A DNA stretch of 64,000 nt from an uncultured Cytophagales bacterium (GCA_938039675.1 CALHUI010000006.1:82099-146098), one strand, 5' to 3'; shown: positions 52,634-62,009, numbered from the stretch's first letter. The notes: a model not told the origin generated them from the letters alone. Numbers and translations: made by a program.

Positions 52634-53953
52634 ATGGATGTATCTACGGTTAGGCCTTCCGTAACCATTGTTGGTGCAGGCATATCCGGGCTTTCGTTGG
52701 CTGTGGCTTTGCAAAAAAGAGGCTTGCAAGCAGCCGTTTTTGAGGCTTCCGACGAGCCCGGTGGTAACATAAGAACGCTACAATCAGGGGCTTACAGGTT
52801 CGATACAGGGCCTAATTCGCTTTTGGCAGATGATGCGGTGCGCCAATTTCTGGCCGATGCGGGTGTGGATGATTTGACGGTAACACCATCGGAGGTGTCG
52901 TCGCACCGCTACATACTTTGGGGAGGTAAGCCGCAATTGCTGCCGACCTCTCCGCCTGCCTTGCTGAAAAGTGATTTTTTTTCATGGCATACCAAGTGGC
53001 GTATTTTTTCGGAGCTTTTCCGAAGAAACAAAGGGGCTGCCGATGAAACACTGGCAGATTTTGTCCGCCGTCGCTTTTCGGATGAAGCAGTAGAAAAGGT
53101 GTTGAAGCCTTTTGTGGCCGGTATTTATGCGGGCGACCCCGAGCAACTGTTGGTTAGGGAAGCCTTTCCGCAATTAGTTGATTATGAGCAACAATATGGC
53201 TCTGTACTGCGCGGTATGATGAAGACCGGCGGGGGAGGCAGGAAGCAATCCTATTCGTTCAAAGGAGGGATGCAGGGTTTGGCAAAAGCACTGGCAAAAA
53301 ATCTGAACGTTACCTATGGCGCTCAACTGACAGGGGTTAGAAAAATCGGAAAGCGGTTTCGGCTTTTATTCGAGGGCACGGGCAGCGTAGAAACCGACTA
53401 TTTGGTGCTAGCCCTGCCTGCATGGCAAGTGGCTAAAATCGTTACCGACTTGTATCCTACGGCTGCTGCGGCTTTCAAGGAGGTGTACTATCCGCCCATG
53501 TGTGTGGTACATACCGTTTTTGCGAAAAATTCGGTCAAACTGTTGCGCAACGGCTTTGGGTTGCTGCATCCGAAGGTTGAGGGAACTTTTATGGCAGGCA
53601 GCATTTGGAGCAGCAGTATTTTTCCGGACTGTTGCCCCGACGACCAAGTGCTTTTTACCTCTTTCGTGGGCGGGGCAATGTTTGCTGAAAATACCCTGAT
53701 GCCGCAAAAGCATATTGTAAGCCGCGTAGTAGAAGAGTTGCAGCGCATTTATGGCATAGATACAGCCCCGTTGGCTACTCATTTTACGCGCTGGGAGCGT
53801 GCCATTCCTCAGTATGACAAGTATATTACCGCAGCAAAACAAGCGGCGGCCATGCTGCGCACCGAGGGCATTTACTGCCACTCCAATTGGGTGCACGGCA
53901 TTTCATTAGCCGACTGTATCCGTGCCGGTGTAAAACTTGCCGCAGAGTTTTAA
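52634..53953 (+). CDS. hemY: Protoporphyrinogen oxidase, HemY type
   Basis: Oxidises protoporphyrinogen IX (or coproporphyrinogen III in some lineages) in haem synthesis; FAD-dependent, 439 residues. The FAD motif is VTIVGAGISGLSLAVALQKRG with EASDEPGGNIRT. FDTGPNSLLADD follows, as in the HemY/Ppo family. The middle has VKPF-like VLKPFVAGIYAGDPEQLL, SFKGGMQGLAKAL and, at the end, YCHSNWVHGISLADCIRAG. The assignment to the proto- or copro- branch is not decided here. Its stop codon overlaps by four bases the stop of the convergent GAF-domain gene. Confidence 0.9.
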   Translation: MDVSTVRPSVTIVGAGISGLSLAVALQKRGLQAAVFEASDEPGGNIRTLQSGAYRFDTGPNSLLADDAVRQFLADAGVDDLTVTPSEVSSHRYILWGGKPQLLPTSPPALLKSDFFSWHTKWRIFSELFRRNKGAADETLADFVRRRFSDEAVEKVLKPFVAGIYAGDPEQLLVREAFPQLVDYEQQYGSVLRGMMKTGGGGRKQSYSFKGGMQGLAKALAKNLNVTYGAQLTGVRKIGKRFRLLFEGTGSVETDYLVLALPAWQVAKIVTDLYPTAAAAFKEVYYPPMCVVHTVFAKNSVKLLRNGFGLLHPKVEGTFMAGSIWSSSIFPDCCPDDQVLFTSFVGGAMFAENTLMPQKHIVSRVVEELQRIYGIDTAPLATHFTRWERAIPQYDKYITAAKQAAAMLRTEGIYCHSNWVHGISLADCIRAGVKLAAEF

Positions 53954-55497
53954 CAGTCCTTAGTGCGTGCTTCATGGGTTGCTTGCAACTCTTCCATATT
54001 TTGGCGGAGTTCTTCCTCTTGTGCTCGCGTGGTTTCGGTTTGCAGTTTGAGTTGCTCTAATAGCAGACGGTTTTGTTCTGCATTTTTCTGTGAGGCAATG
54101 GCAGAGGCAAGAAACTCACAAGTGCGTTCCAAAAAAGCAACAGTTTCTTTGTCATAGGTCTGCAAAGTGGCCAATTCTATTACTCCTTCCACCAGATCAT
54201 TGGTTTTCAGTGGGATAATGACGAGCTCTTTGGGCTTGACAGACCCCAAGCCCGCAGAAATGGCGGTATAGTCTGCCGGAATGCGGGCAATGTGAAGCGT
54301 TTCTTTTTCCAAATATACTTGCCCAATCAGTCCTTCACCCGGATAGATTTGATGTTGTATGGCTTTGATGCGCTCGTAGGCATAACAGGCGCTCATTTCA
54401 AGTACTTTTTCGACACCGGTGGATTGTTTGGCAATAAAAATGCCGCCCTGCAAACTGTCGGTGTAGCGAACCAGAAAAGATAACACATGAACGGAGAGTT
54501 CTTTTAAGTCTTGCTGGTGTTTGCGGAGCAGTTCATTAAATTGTGTAACGCCTTCGGCTGCCCAGCGGCGGCGCTCTTCTTGGCGACTGACACGCGCCAG
54601 TTTATCTTTTAATTGCAGAAGTTCACCGACTACGTTTGTGGTATTCAATGCTGCATTTTCGGGTGTTAGTCCTTTCCATGTAGCATTGTAGTTACCTTCG
54701 GCTATTGCTCTGATAAAATCTTCTGCCTGTTTCATGTTTTGGGTTACGTTGTTGATAACGCTCTCCGGAGTTAATTCCACATTTATATTGCCATCGTCAA
54801 ATAGCTCGGAACGGTTGGTTTCATCCAGTTTTTGCAGCAGGTTTCTTTGGTTGAGTGCATCGCGTTGCAGTTTTCTTACCAGCCAAATGAGCAGCGGAAT
54901 ACCGATAATAAGTAATGAGAGCTGAAAGCCTCTGTTAAGGGTAAAGGCAAGTTGTAAATCGGCTTCGGCTTCTATAGTTTTTTTTGTTTCATATTCGGCT
55001 ACGGCTTGCCAAGTAGGATAATAGTTATGCCACAATTCACTACCTCTATCTTCCATGAATAATTTCTTAAATCGCTCCATGCTGTCTTGCCGAACCATTT
55101 GCTCCATTTCTAAAATGTATTTTCCATATTCTTTGATTTGGTTGATGGCCATACGCATTTTATCGGCGAACGGATATTTTCTTAGCTCTATAACCGAATC
55201 TACTATGGCAGTGCTTGTGCGAAATCTTATAGGATTGGTGGAGTAGGCTTTAAGATAAACAGTATCGCGCATAATACCATATCCGCGAATACCAACGTCC
55301 CAAGCACGGATGATATCCATGTATTGACGGCTGTAATGAATGTACATCGTATCGTAAAAAGCGCGGTTTTCTGTGAGTGCATCAATTTTCAACTTCATAT
55401 TGTATGAAGTAACGATACCGATGCTAATCAGGGCGGCAACTATGTAAACCGATACATAAATAAAGTTACTACGCAGGTACTTAAAGTAGTAATTCAT
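53950..55497 (-). CDS. Membrane GAF-domain sensor protein lacking an output domain
   Basis: A sensor-like protein of 515 residues. It has an N-terminal membrane helix (about 10-30), an extracytoplasmic domain of about 150 residues, a second helix (about 188-210) and a HAMP-like/coiled-coil region. A GAF domain follows (about 330-475; GGIFIAKQST, IYPGEGLIGQVYLEKETL, VIIPLKTNDLVEGVIELAT), then a coiled coil (RAQEEELRQNMEELQATHE). In Cytophagales relatives that coiled coil normally leads into a PAS and kinase or other output domain. Here it stops at residue 515, overlapping the end of hemY. It may be truncated or act through a partner. Confidence 0.75.
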   Translation of the reverse strand: MNYYFKYLRSNFIYVSVYIVAALISIGIVTSYNMKLKIDALTENRAFYDTMYIHYSRQYMDIIRAWDVGIRGYGIMRDTVYLKAYSTNPIRFRTSTAIVDSVIELRKYPFADKMRMAINQIKEYGKYILEMEQMVRQDSMERFKKLFMEDRGSELWHNYYPTWQAVAEYETKKTIEAEADLQLAFTLNRGFQLSLLIIGIPLLIWLVRKLQRDALNQRNLLQKLDETNRSELFDDGNINVELTPESVINNVTQNMKQAEDFIRAIAEGNYNATWKGLTPENAALNTTNVVGELLQLKDKLARVSRQEERRRWAAEGVTQFNELLRKHQQDLKELSVHVLSFLVRYTDSLQGGIFIAKQSTGVEKVLEMSACYAYERIKAIQHQIYPGEGLIGQVYLEKETLHIARIPADYTAISAGLGSVKPKELVIIPLKTNDLVEGVIELATLQTYDKETVAFLERTCEFLASAIASQKNAEQNRLLLEQLKLQTETTRAQEEELRQNMEELQATHEARTKDC

Positions 55498-55560
55498 GAT
55501 GTTGCGTAAGTTTATTGTTTCATTTTCACTTGCATAATAAATTTACGCAAGAAGCAGTAC

Positions 55561-56091
55561 TTACAAAAACTTGTTGCCTATTTCTGCCCAGTTATTCACG
55601 CGCTCGAAGCCTTTCAGGTGTATATTGTGAGGGGCTGTAAAAACAATAGGCTTACCTGTAAAACTAATCAAATTTTTTTCATGGTCGTCAATCAGGTAGT
55701 CAGCCTGAATTATATACTTGTGGCCGCATAGCACAATATAGCGCCAGTCTATAAAAGGGAAGTGTTCTGCCAGCCATTCTACTTTTTCCCGCAGCGATTG
55801 AGGGAATTCGATGGCAGCCGATACAATAAATACTTCGTATTTTTTTACCAATTCTTTCATTACTTCTTTGCTGTCGGGCAGGGGCTGCATGTGGCGAAAG
55901 AACCCTTCTTCCCACAGCCATTCTCTGATTTTTTCGTAAGGGATACCTGCTTTGTTCAGCAATTCGGTGCAGAGTTCTTCGCGCCCAATAGTAACGCCGT
56001 GCCGTTCGGCTATCCATTCTACAAAGCGTCCGCTTGCATCTGCCATTACATCGTCCATATCAATGGCTATGCGCTGTTTATTTTCTTGCAT
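55561..56091 (-). CDS. 5'(3')-deoxyribonucleotidase-like HAD phosphatase
   Basis: A cytoplasmic HAD-superfamily nucleotidase of 176 residues. The N-terminal motif IAIDMDDVMAD carries the nucleophile/acid D-x-D, and the later IVSAAIEFPQSLREKVEWL and LIDDHEKNL carry motif II/III elements of the NT5C family. Length fits the bacterial 5'(3')-deoxyribonucleotidase group, so dephosphorylation of deoxynucleoside monophosphates is likely. A perfect TATTTTTG box lies 43 bases upstream. It is separated by 160 bases from cruF and is probably transcribed independently. Confidence 0.85.
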   Translation of the reverse strand: MQENKQRIAIDMDDVMADASGRFVEWIAERHGVTIGREELCTELLNKAGIPYEKIREWLWEEGFFRHMQPLPDSKEVMKELVKKYEVFIVSAAIEFPQSLREKVEWLAEHFPFIDWRYIVLCGHKYIIQADYLIDDHEKNLISFTGKPIVFTAPHNIHLKGFERVNNWAEIGNKFL

Positions 56092-56133
56092 CTCTTTTTT
56101 CCCGTAAATTCAATATTAGAGTTACTCAATCGA

Positions 56134-56141
56134 CAAAAATA
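56134..56141 (-). promoter_or_regulatory. -7 promoter box of the HAD nucleotidase (TATTTTTG)
   Basis: Minus-strand exact match to TAnnTTTG upstream of the ATG at 56091. Confidence 0.5.
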
Positions 56142-56252
56142 CTATTATACAGGGGTGTTTTATCGTTATTTTTATTTGCTGCTCGTGATGTCTATAGTAT
56201 GTGAGCGTACCGGATTGTTGGCTTGTGCGCTTTCATGAGACCTGATAGATTA

Positions 56253-56930
56253 TCAGGCAAACAGCATCGCAATGTTATGCCCTAAGAAAAACAAAAATTG
56301 AGAGAACAAAACAACCACCGACATATCATTTTTTAGCGATGATGATTTGTTCATATAAAGAAAAATGGCTGCCATCAGGCTTCCGGTAATCAGCCATGTT
56401 ACATAATTTTGCAAAGGTACAGGTGCATCAAACCAATGCCAGAGCCCAAAACGAATGGCAAAAGGCTCAATGAGCACATCCAGCAAGGTCATAACGGCAC
56501 CTGCGAGTAAGGCTTTTTGCCAAATAGGCCAGTTTTTGTCGGCTAAGATAGAGGCTATCGCATAAATTAGCAGCAGCCAGTTAATGCCAATCATCAGAGG
56601 CGTTTCACATATTTTGATGCCTAATACGTCGCCATAAGTATAATGCCCAAATATAACACCTGTTTGCACTCCGGCTAGCTCTACTAAAAAGCCACCGAGC
56701 CACATAAGTACACAACTAAGGGCAAATCTTACCGTACGGTTTTTTTGGAAATAAAGCATAACGCCCAGCGATACGAGCAGATTGAGTGGGGTCAGTGATA
56801 CAAAAAATGCAGCAGTTGACTCCCAAAGCATAAAAACAAAGCCAAAAAAGTGCATGGAAACAATGAGCAAGGCAAGCCACTCGAAAGATGTCCATTGCCC
56901 AATGGGCAGTGCAAAAGATTTCAGGCGCAT
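56253..56930 (-). CDS. cruF: Carotenoid biosynthesis protein, CruF-like hydratase
   Basis: A polytopic membrane protein of 225 residues with about seven helices. It contains VELAGVQTGVIFGHYTYGDVLG, the conserved E-x-x-G-x-x-x-G-x-x-x-G-x-Y-x-Y block of DUF422/CruF, then PLMIGINWLLLIYA and LLDVLIEPFAIRFGLWHW. CruF enzymes hydrate the C-1',2' bond of gamma-carotene. The gene starts five bases after the stop of the sensor kinase and is the third gene of trpS - kinase - cruF. Other carotenoid genes are not in this window. Confidence 0.87.
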   Translation of the reverse strand: MRLKSFALPIGQWTSFEWLALLIVSMHFFGFVFMLWESTAAFFVSLTPLNLLVSLGVMLYFQKNRTVRFALSCVLMWLGGFLVELAGVQTGVIFGHYTYGDVLGIKICETPLMIGINWLLLIYAIASILADKNWPIWQKALLAGAVMTLLDVLIEPFAIRFGLWHWFDAPVPLQNYVTWLITGSLMAAIFLYMNKSSSLKNDMSVVVLFSQFLFFLGHNIAMLFA

Positions 56931-56935
56931 AGCGG

Positions 56936-58999
56936 TTATGTGTGATTCGGTAAAGTTACCGTAAAAGTAGTGCCTTGTCCGTATTCTGTTTGCAGTTCTA
57001 TTTCCCCACCCATGCGGGAGACGGTTTGTTTAACGATGTACAGCCCCAAACCTGACCCCTGTGCATATTCATGGGCACGAAAAAACATGTCAAAAACTTT
57101 GTCTGCCAGTTCGGGTCTGATGCCAATACCGTTATCTTTGATGATGAATACTCCTTTCTCTGAGCTGATTTCGACGGTTATTTCTAAGCGATTGTCATTT
57201 TTATAGACATTGGCATATTTAATGGCATTGGAAATCAGGTTGCTGAGAATAATAGACAGCCTTGTTGCATCTGACTTGAAAGGAATGTGTTTTTTGGGCA
57301 GATTGTAGGAAACTCGCATGCGCGGGAAATTGTCTATGTAGCTCAGGCCGTTCATACACTCTTCCAGCAGCGATTCAATGTTAATTTCCTCGATTTGTTC
57401 CGCTTTCCGATTGGCTTGGGAGTATTCTAGTAGTGTATGTACATAATTGTCAAGTCGCTTAACGCTTGTTACCATTTTGTCCAGTAACTCCCTGAGCATT
57501 TCAGGATTGTTGATGTAAGTATGCATCACACTTATCAGCCCCAGCAGCGATGTAAGCGGCGAGCGGATATTGTGCGAAACCCGATGCACAAATTCATCCA
57601 GTTCATAATTGCGTTCGGAGAGTTCGCGGATGACTTGGTCGAGCTTATGCTGATTAACCCGGAGTGCCTCATTGGTTTGCATGAGTGCATTCTCTTTTTC
57701 TATCAGTTCCTGATTTTGCTGATTGATTTGCAGGCTGTATTGCTGCAAAGCTGTTTTAGTTATCCGCTCTTGCGCCACTGTTTCTTTGATGCGCGTAATA
57801 TCTACCTGCATAGCGTAAACATTGGTAGTTTGCTCATTACTTTGCACAGGTATAAAGCTGGAAATTATCCATGCTTTTTTACCGTGTTTGGTTTTGATGA
57901 GCAAATCGGTAGGTGCGGAAGGTTGCCTGAGCAAATTGACATGGTGAATTTTTTGTATTAAACTGCTTGCATTGTGAAATAAGTCGCTCAGATGGCTGCC
58001 TAAGGCTTTGTGCTGAGGGTATCCGTAGAGTTGTTCGCTGTGTTTGTTCCAATAAGTAACTTTTCCCTGCAAGTCATAGCTCTGAATAGCGACTAAAGGT
58101 GTATTTTCAAGAAGGCTTTCCAAAATAGCCAGCGTTTGGCTGGCTTGCTGCTTTGCTGCTTCGCGGGCAGCAATGTAGCTGTCAATTTGTTTTTTTATGC
58201 GCATGTTGCGGAGGTTATTGGCAACCGCAGATGCAAAAAACACCAGCACCGCATCTAATTTTTTTTGAGACAGCGGCAATGGTTTGGAGGAATACAGGCC
58301 AAGCAAACCTTCCATGTGTTGCTCGGAGCGAATGGGGATGAATAGTGCGGAATGCAAACCGGATTGTTTAACAAGTTGTCGAAAGGAGCGCAGTTCGTCG
58401 TTGGCAGTAGTGTCGGTGCGCAATAGATAGCGTGCTTGCGGCCCTATGTTTTGGGCGAGCGCATCCAGCATGTCTTTATTCGGGTACAGCAATTCGGGCA
58501 ATGGCTCAATCTGAGGATTCTGAATGCAGCAAGCTTTTATATATTCCGACCAAGCACTGTTTTCATAAGGGTATATAATGCCCGCATCGTATTTGCCGAT
58601 TTGCGTAATACTTTGCAGTATGTCTGTGATGACCTTATCTGTATTGAAGCCGCACAGCAGGTTGCCCGATAGTTGCAGCAGCAGCGTGTTAATCGGGTCT
58701 GAGCCATATGCTTGGTTGTTGGCTGTTTTCGGTAGAGCAGGCTGCAACCGAACGGTAAACCAACGCAGCTTGGGCGAATGGAGCGGGCGCTCTTCCAATA
58801 CAAAGGTTTCATCTCCGATAGTCAGTCCGGGCTTTTCGGAGAGGTGAACGATTTTTCCTATGATGCCCCCGACAGGGTTTAGCTGTTGGGCTGACCTATT
58901 GGCATACCTGATTTCGCCTGTTGCCGAGCAAAGCATTACAGGTTGTTCCTGTTGCTCTATCAATTCTTGCAAAAGCGTAATTTCAGGTATGGGCTGCAT
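56936..58999 (-). CDS. PAS/GAF-domain sensor histidine kinase
   Basis: A probably cytoplasmic histidine kinase of 687 residues. It has a short PAS-like N-terminal domain (VMLCSATGEIRYANRSAQQL), then a GAF domain (about 125-280; GIIYPYEN, HSALFIPIRSEQHMEGLLGLY), a PAS domain (about 310-420; GKVTYWNKHSEQLYGYPQ) and a coiled coil. A HisKA domain follows with phosphorylatable H in EFVHRVSHNIRSPLTS and a HATPase with NAIKYANVYK, IIKDNGIGI and GSGLGLYIVKQTV. No receiver domain and no adjacent response regulator. No membrane helix is evident. It starts one base after the trpS stop (ATG 58997-58999), implying translational coupling, and is followed by cruF. Confidence 0.92.
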   Translation of the reverse strand: MQPIPEITLLQELIEQQEQPVMLCSATGEIRYANRSAQQLNPVGGIIGKIVHLSEKPGLTIGDETFVLEERPLHSPKLRWFTVRLQPALPKTANNQAYGSDPINTLLLQLSGNLLCGFNTDKVITDILQSITQIGKYDAGIIYPYENSAWSEYIKACCIQNPQIEPLPELLYPNKDMLDALAQNIGPQARYLLRTDTTANDELRSFRQLVKQSGLHSALFIPIRSEQHMEGLLGLYSSKPLPLSQKKLDAVLVFFASAVANNLRNMRIKKQIDSYIAAREAAKQQASQTLAILESLLENTPLVAIQSYDLQGKVTYWNKHSEQLYGYPQHKALGSHLSDLFHNASSLIQKIHHVNLLRQPSAPTDLLIKTKHGKKAWIISSFIPVQSNEQTTNVYAMQVDITRIKETVAQERITKTALQQYSLQINQQNQELIEKENALMQTNEALRVNQHKLDQVIRELSERNYELDEFVHRVSHNIRSPLTSLLGLISVMHTYINNPEMLRELLDKMVTSVKRLDNYVHTLLEYSQANRKAEQIEEINIESLLEECMNGLSYIDNFPRMRVSYNLPKKHIPFKSDATRLSIILSNLISNAIKYANVYKNDNRLEITVEISSEKGVFIIKDNGIGIRPELADKVFDMFFRAHEYAQGSGLGLYIVKQTVSRMGGEIELQTEYGQGTTFTVTLPNHT

Positions 59000-59000
59000 G

Positions 59001-59972
59001 TCAATTAAAACCGAGTTTTTGACGAACTTTATCAAGCACCTGACGGGCAATTACTCTTGCTTTGGCTTCTCCTTTTTCCAGTGATGCTTCCAAAGCAACA
59101 GTATCCGACATGTAATAGTCAAATTTTTCGCGCTCGTTCTTGTATTTAGTCACAATCAGTTCAAAAAATTCCTGTTTGGCAGCACCGTAGCCGTAGTTGC
59201 CTCCTAAATACTTTTCGCGCAGGCTTTGGGTTTGTTCAGGGCTTGCAATAAGCGAATATAGTTTAAAAACCGTACAAGTGTCAGGATTTTTCGGCTTTTC
59301 TAATGGTGTACTGTCGGTCTTAATGCCCATGATTTGTTTTCGGAGTGCTCTTTCGGGCAGAAAAATATCAATGGTGTTATTATATGATTTGCTCATTTTC
59401 TGCCCGTCTGTGCCCGGAATGGTTTTTACTTCTTCGCTGATGCGTGCTTGGGGAATGACAAACACATCGCCGTAATGGTAATTGAATGAACGTGCAATAT
59501 CGCGCGTAATTTCTAAGTGTTGCTCTTGGTCTTTGCCTACGGGTACAAATTGGGCGTTGTAAAGCAAAATATCTGCCGCCATCAGCACGGGGTAGGTAAA
59601 CAGCCCTGCGTTCACGTCAGCCAGTCGGTCTGACTTGTCTTTGAACGAATGAGCGTTGGCAAGCATGGGGTAAGGAGCAAAACAGTTCAGATACCATGCC
59701 AGTTCGCAAACTTCCGGCACTCTTGACTGCCGATAGAATGTATTGCGAGTAATATCAAAGCCAAAAGCGAGCCATGCAGCCGCTACCGCACGTGTATTTT
59801 CTTTGCGCAAATCTGCGTCTTTGATAGTAGTTAGCGAGTGTAAGTCGGCTATGAATATAAATGCCTCATTTTTAGGGTCTTTGGACAGTTCGATGGCAGG
59901 AATAATTGCGCCGAGTAAGTTGCCGAGGTGCGGTCTGCCTGAGCTTTGAATACCTGTAAGAATTCTTGACAT
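59001..59972 (-). CDS. trpS: Tryptophanyl-tRNA synthetase
   Basis: Charges tRNA-Trp in the cytoplasm. It is a class I synthetase of 323 residues with the HIGH-equivalent SGRPHLGNLLGA near the N terminus and the KMSKS loop GQKMSKSYNNT. LMAADILLYNAQFVPVGKDQEQH is the conserved tryptophan/ATP-binding region. The ATG at 59970-59972 gives MSRILTGIQSSG. It leads a tight run with a sensor kinase and cruF. No T-box or trp leader is evident in the divergent 94-base region before it. Confidence 0.97.
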   Translation of the reverse strand: MSRILTGIQSSGRPHLGNLLGAIIPAIELSKDPKNEAFIFIADLHSLTTIKDADLRKENTRAVAAAWLAFGFDITRNTFYRQSRVPEVCELAWYLNCFAPYPMLANAHSFKDKSDRLADVNAGLFTYPVLMAADILLYNAQFVPVGKDQEQHLEITRDIARSFNYHYGDVFVIPQARISEEVKTIPGTDGQKMSKSYNNTIDIFLPERALRKQIMGIKTDSTPLEKPKNPDTCTVFKLYSLIASPEQTQSLREKYLGGNYGYGAAKQEFFELIVTKYKNEREKFDYYMSDTVALEASLEKGEAKARVIARQVLDKVRQKLGFN

Positions 59973-60066
59973 TGGAAATAGTTTAATATTTTTGTACGTG
60001 AGATACGTCGCAAATCAGGTAGGTTTTGCGACAAAACTACGAAGACGCTAACTCTTATACAATGTT

Positions 60067-60585
60067 ATGGCTCTGATTAAAGCAGTAAACGGGGTGATGC
60101 CCGTTATCGGTGAAAACTGTTTCCTTGCCGACAATGCAACCGTTGTGGGGCAGGTAAGAATGGGTGCAAATTGCAGTGTATGGTTTAATGCTGTTGTGAG
60201 AGGCGATGTAAATAGTATTACCATCGGGCATACTACCAACATTCAAGACGGTGCGGTTATCCACTGCACCTATCAGCGGGCGGCAACCGTTATCGGCAAC
60301 CGCGTATCCATCGGGCATAATGCCATCATCCATGGCTGCACGCTGGAAAACGATGTGCTTGTTGGCATGGGTGCGATAGTGATGGATCATGCAGTGGTTC
60401 AAAAAGGTGCATTTATTGCTGCCGGGGCTATTGTGCTGGAAAATACGATATGCGAAGCGGGATATCTTTATGCAGGCATTCCTGCCAAAAAAATTAAGCC
60501 GATTGACGATAAACTGCGCAATGTTTTACAGCGCACACCCGGCAACTACGTGATGTACAGCCGCTGGTTTATGGAAGAAGTCTGA
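60067..60585 (+). CDS. Gamma-carbonic anhydrase family protein
   Basis: A left-handed beta-helix protein of 172 residues with hexapeptide repeats (VVGQVRMGANCSVW, VVRGDVNSITIGHTTNIQDGAV). Zinc ligands are at HCTYQR, SIGHNAIIHGC and the HxxxxH spacing of the family, and the C-terminal helix contains YAGIPAKKI. It resembles YrdA/PaaY-type carbonic anhydrase-like proteins, in which many members are catalytic but some are not. The last 17 bases overlap the 3' end of the convergent C-N hydrolase gene. Confidence 0.9.
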   Translation: MALIKAVNGVMPVIGENCFLADNATVVGQVRMGANCSVWFNAVVRGDVNSITIGHTTNIQDGAVIHCTYQRAATVIGNRVSIGHNAIIHGCTLENDVLVGMGAIVMDHAVVQKGAFIAAGAIVLENTICEAGYLYAGIPAKKIKPIDDKLRNVLQRTPGNYVMYSRWFMEEV

Positions 60586-61363
60586 AACGGTCGGCGTCGT
60601 TTTGAAAAGGAAACGACTGCCTGAATTTGTTCAACTGCTGTTTGTCCAAAGTAACTGTTGCTTTTGCGCTTACTTCTTTGGCGTAGAACAACTCGTGCCC
60701 TGTATAGTCTATCACGGCAGACTCTCCGGTGTAGTAATGTCCGTAGCCGTCGGTTCCGATGCGGTTTACGCCAACACAATAGGCCTGGTTTTCAATGGCG
60801 CGGGCTTTGAGCAGTGTATGCCATGCGTGTGCGCGGGGAGCAGGCCAGTTTGCTACATAAATCAGCAGGTCGTAGTGCAGCTCGGCGCGTAGCCTTGACC
60901 ATACGGGGAAGCGCAGGTCGTAGCAAATCATTGGGCAAATGCGCCACCCGTGCCACTCAATTAACAGCGGCTCTGTTCCGGCAGTGTAGCAGTTGGTTTC
61001 GCCTGCCATGCCAAACAGATGCTTTTTATCGTATTGCAGGTGTTTACCGTTGGGCTGCATCCATAAAAATCGGTTGTAATATTTTCCGTTTTCTCGCACA
61101 ATATAGCTGCCACATACTGCCGCATGGGTCTGTGCCGCCATTTGCTGCATCCATTTTTGTGTATGCAGGTTCATGGGTTCTGCCAATTTTTCCGGCGACA
61201 TAGAAAAGCCTGTTGTAAACATTTCCGGCAGAACGATTACGTCTGTGGGGATTTCCAACTGCCAAATCATTTCTTCAAACATCGCGCGATTTGCTTCGGG
61301 GTTCTCCCAATGTAAATCGGCTTGCAGTACGCTGATGCGCAGTTGCTCCTCAGGCATGTACAT
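60569..61363 (-). CDS. C-N hydrolase, omega-amidase (YafV-like)
   Basis: A nitrilase-superfamily amidohydrolase of 264 residues (262 from the second ATG at 61357). The catalytic triad is visible: Glu in VIVLPEMFTTGFS, Lys in YDKKHLF and Cys in PMICYDLRFP. The block LLIYVANWPAPRAHAW and GVNRIGTDGYGHYY are characteristic of the YafV/omega-amidase group that hydrolyses alpha-ketoglutaramate and related amides. The start overlaps the end of rsmG by 14 bases, so the two are translationally coupled. Confidence 0.9.
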   Translation of the reverse strand: MYMPEEQLRISVLQADLHWENPEANRAMFEEMIWQLEIPTDVIVLPEMFTTGFSMSPEKLAEPMNLHTQKWMQQMAAQTHAAVCGSYIVRENGKYYNRFLWMQPNGKHLQYDKKHLFGMAGETNCYTAGTEPLLIEWHGWRICPMICYDLRFPVWSRLRAELHYDLLIYVANWPAPRAHAWHTLLKARAIENQAYCVGVNRIGTDGYGHYYTGESAVIDYTGHELFYAKEVSAKATVTLDKQQLNKFRQSFPFQNDADRFRLLP

Positions 61364-61997
61364 ATACTAACTTTTTGGTTTCAAAAAATGCTTCGGAAAA
61401 ATAGTGGCGCAGTTCGTAAAATTTAAAAAAGTGCGGAAAATCGGCAAACTCTTCCAGTAGGTCGCCGCCTTTGAGGCTGAGCAGCCCGTTGGGTACTTCT
61501 TGTTGCGATTTTTTGGCAATCAAGTGCGATGTCCACCGCCAGAACGTGTTAATTTCCGCAACGGCACGGCTCAATACAAAGTCAAACTTTTGCTTTATTT
61601 CCTCTGCGCGGCTTTGCATGGCTTTTACGTTGTGCAACCCTAACTGTTGTGCAACATCTTCTGCCACACGAATTTTTTTGCCAATGGAATCAATCAGTAA
61701 AAACTCTACATCAGGGAACAATACGGCCAGCGGAATACCCGGAAAACCTCCCCCCGTACCCACGTCAATCAGGCGGCTGCCCGGTGCAAAACGGATAATT
61801 TTTGCAATGGAAAGCGAGTGCAATACGTGCCGCTCATAAAAATTTTCCGTGTCTTTTCTGGAAATGACATTGATTTTGCCATTCCATTCTTCATAAATCG
61901 GGTACATGTCCAGAAACTGTCGGCGTTGTTTTTCGCTCAGTTCCGGAAAATATTTTTCTACGATTTTGAACAGTTCGGTTGCCCGTGGATTTGCCAT
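61350..61997 (-). CDS. rsmG: 16S rRNA (guanine527-N7)-methyltransferase
   Basis: Methylates N7 of G527 in the decoding region of 16S rRNA. The 215-residue length is normal. Conserved blocks are YEEWNGKINVISRKD, FYERHVLHSL, the SAM motif LIDVGTGGGFPGIPLAVLFP, LLIDSIGKKIRVAEDV and DFVLSRAVAEI. The ATG at 61995-61997 is set by a perfect TAATTTTG promoter box exactly four bases upstream, matching queA and mutT. It is first in an operon with the C-N hydrolase. Confidence 0.96.
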   Translation of the reverse strand: MANPRATELFKIVEKYFPELSEKQRRQFLDMYPIYEEWNGKINVISRKDTENFYERHVLHSLSIAKIIRFAPGSRLIDVGTGGGFPGIPLAVLFPDVEFLLIDSIGKKIRVAEDVAQQLGLHNVKAMQSRAEEIKQKFDFVLSRAVAEINTFWRWTSHLIAKKSQQEVPNGLLSLKGGDLLEEFADFPHFFKFYELRHYFSEAFFETKKLVYVHA

Positions 61998-62001
61998 AAG
62001 G

Positions 62002-62009
62002 CAAAATTA
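62002..62009 (-). promoter_or_regulatory. -7 promoter box of rsmG (TAATTTTG), 4 bases from the ATG
   Basis: Minus-strand exact match to TAnnTTTG followed by CCTT and the ATG. The mRNA is likely leaderless. Confidence 0.6.
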
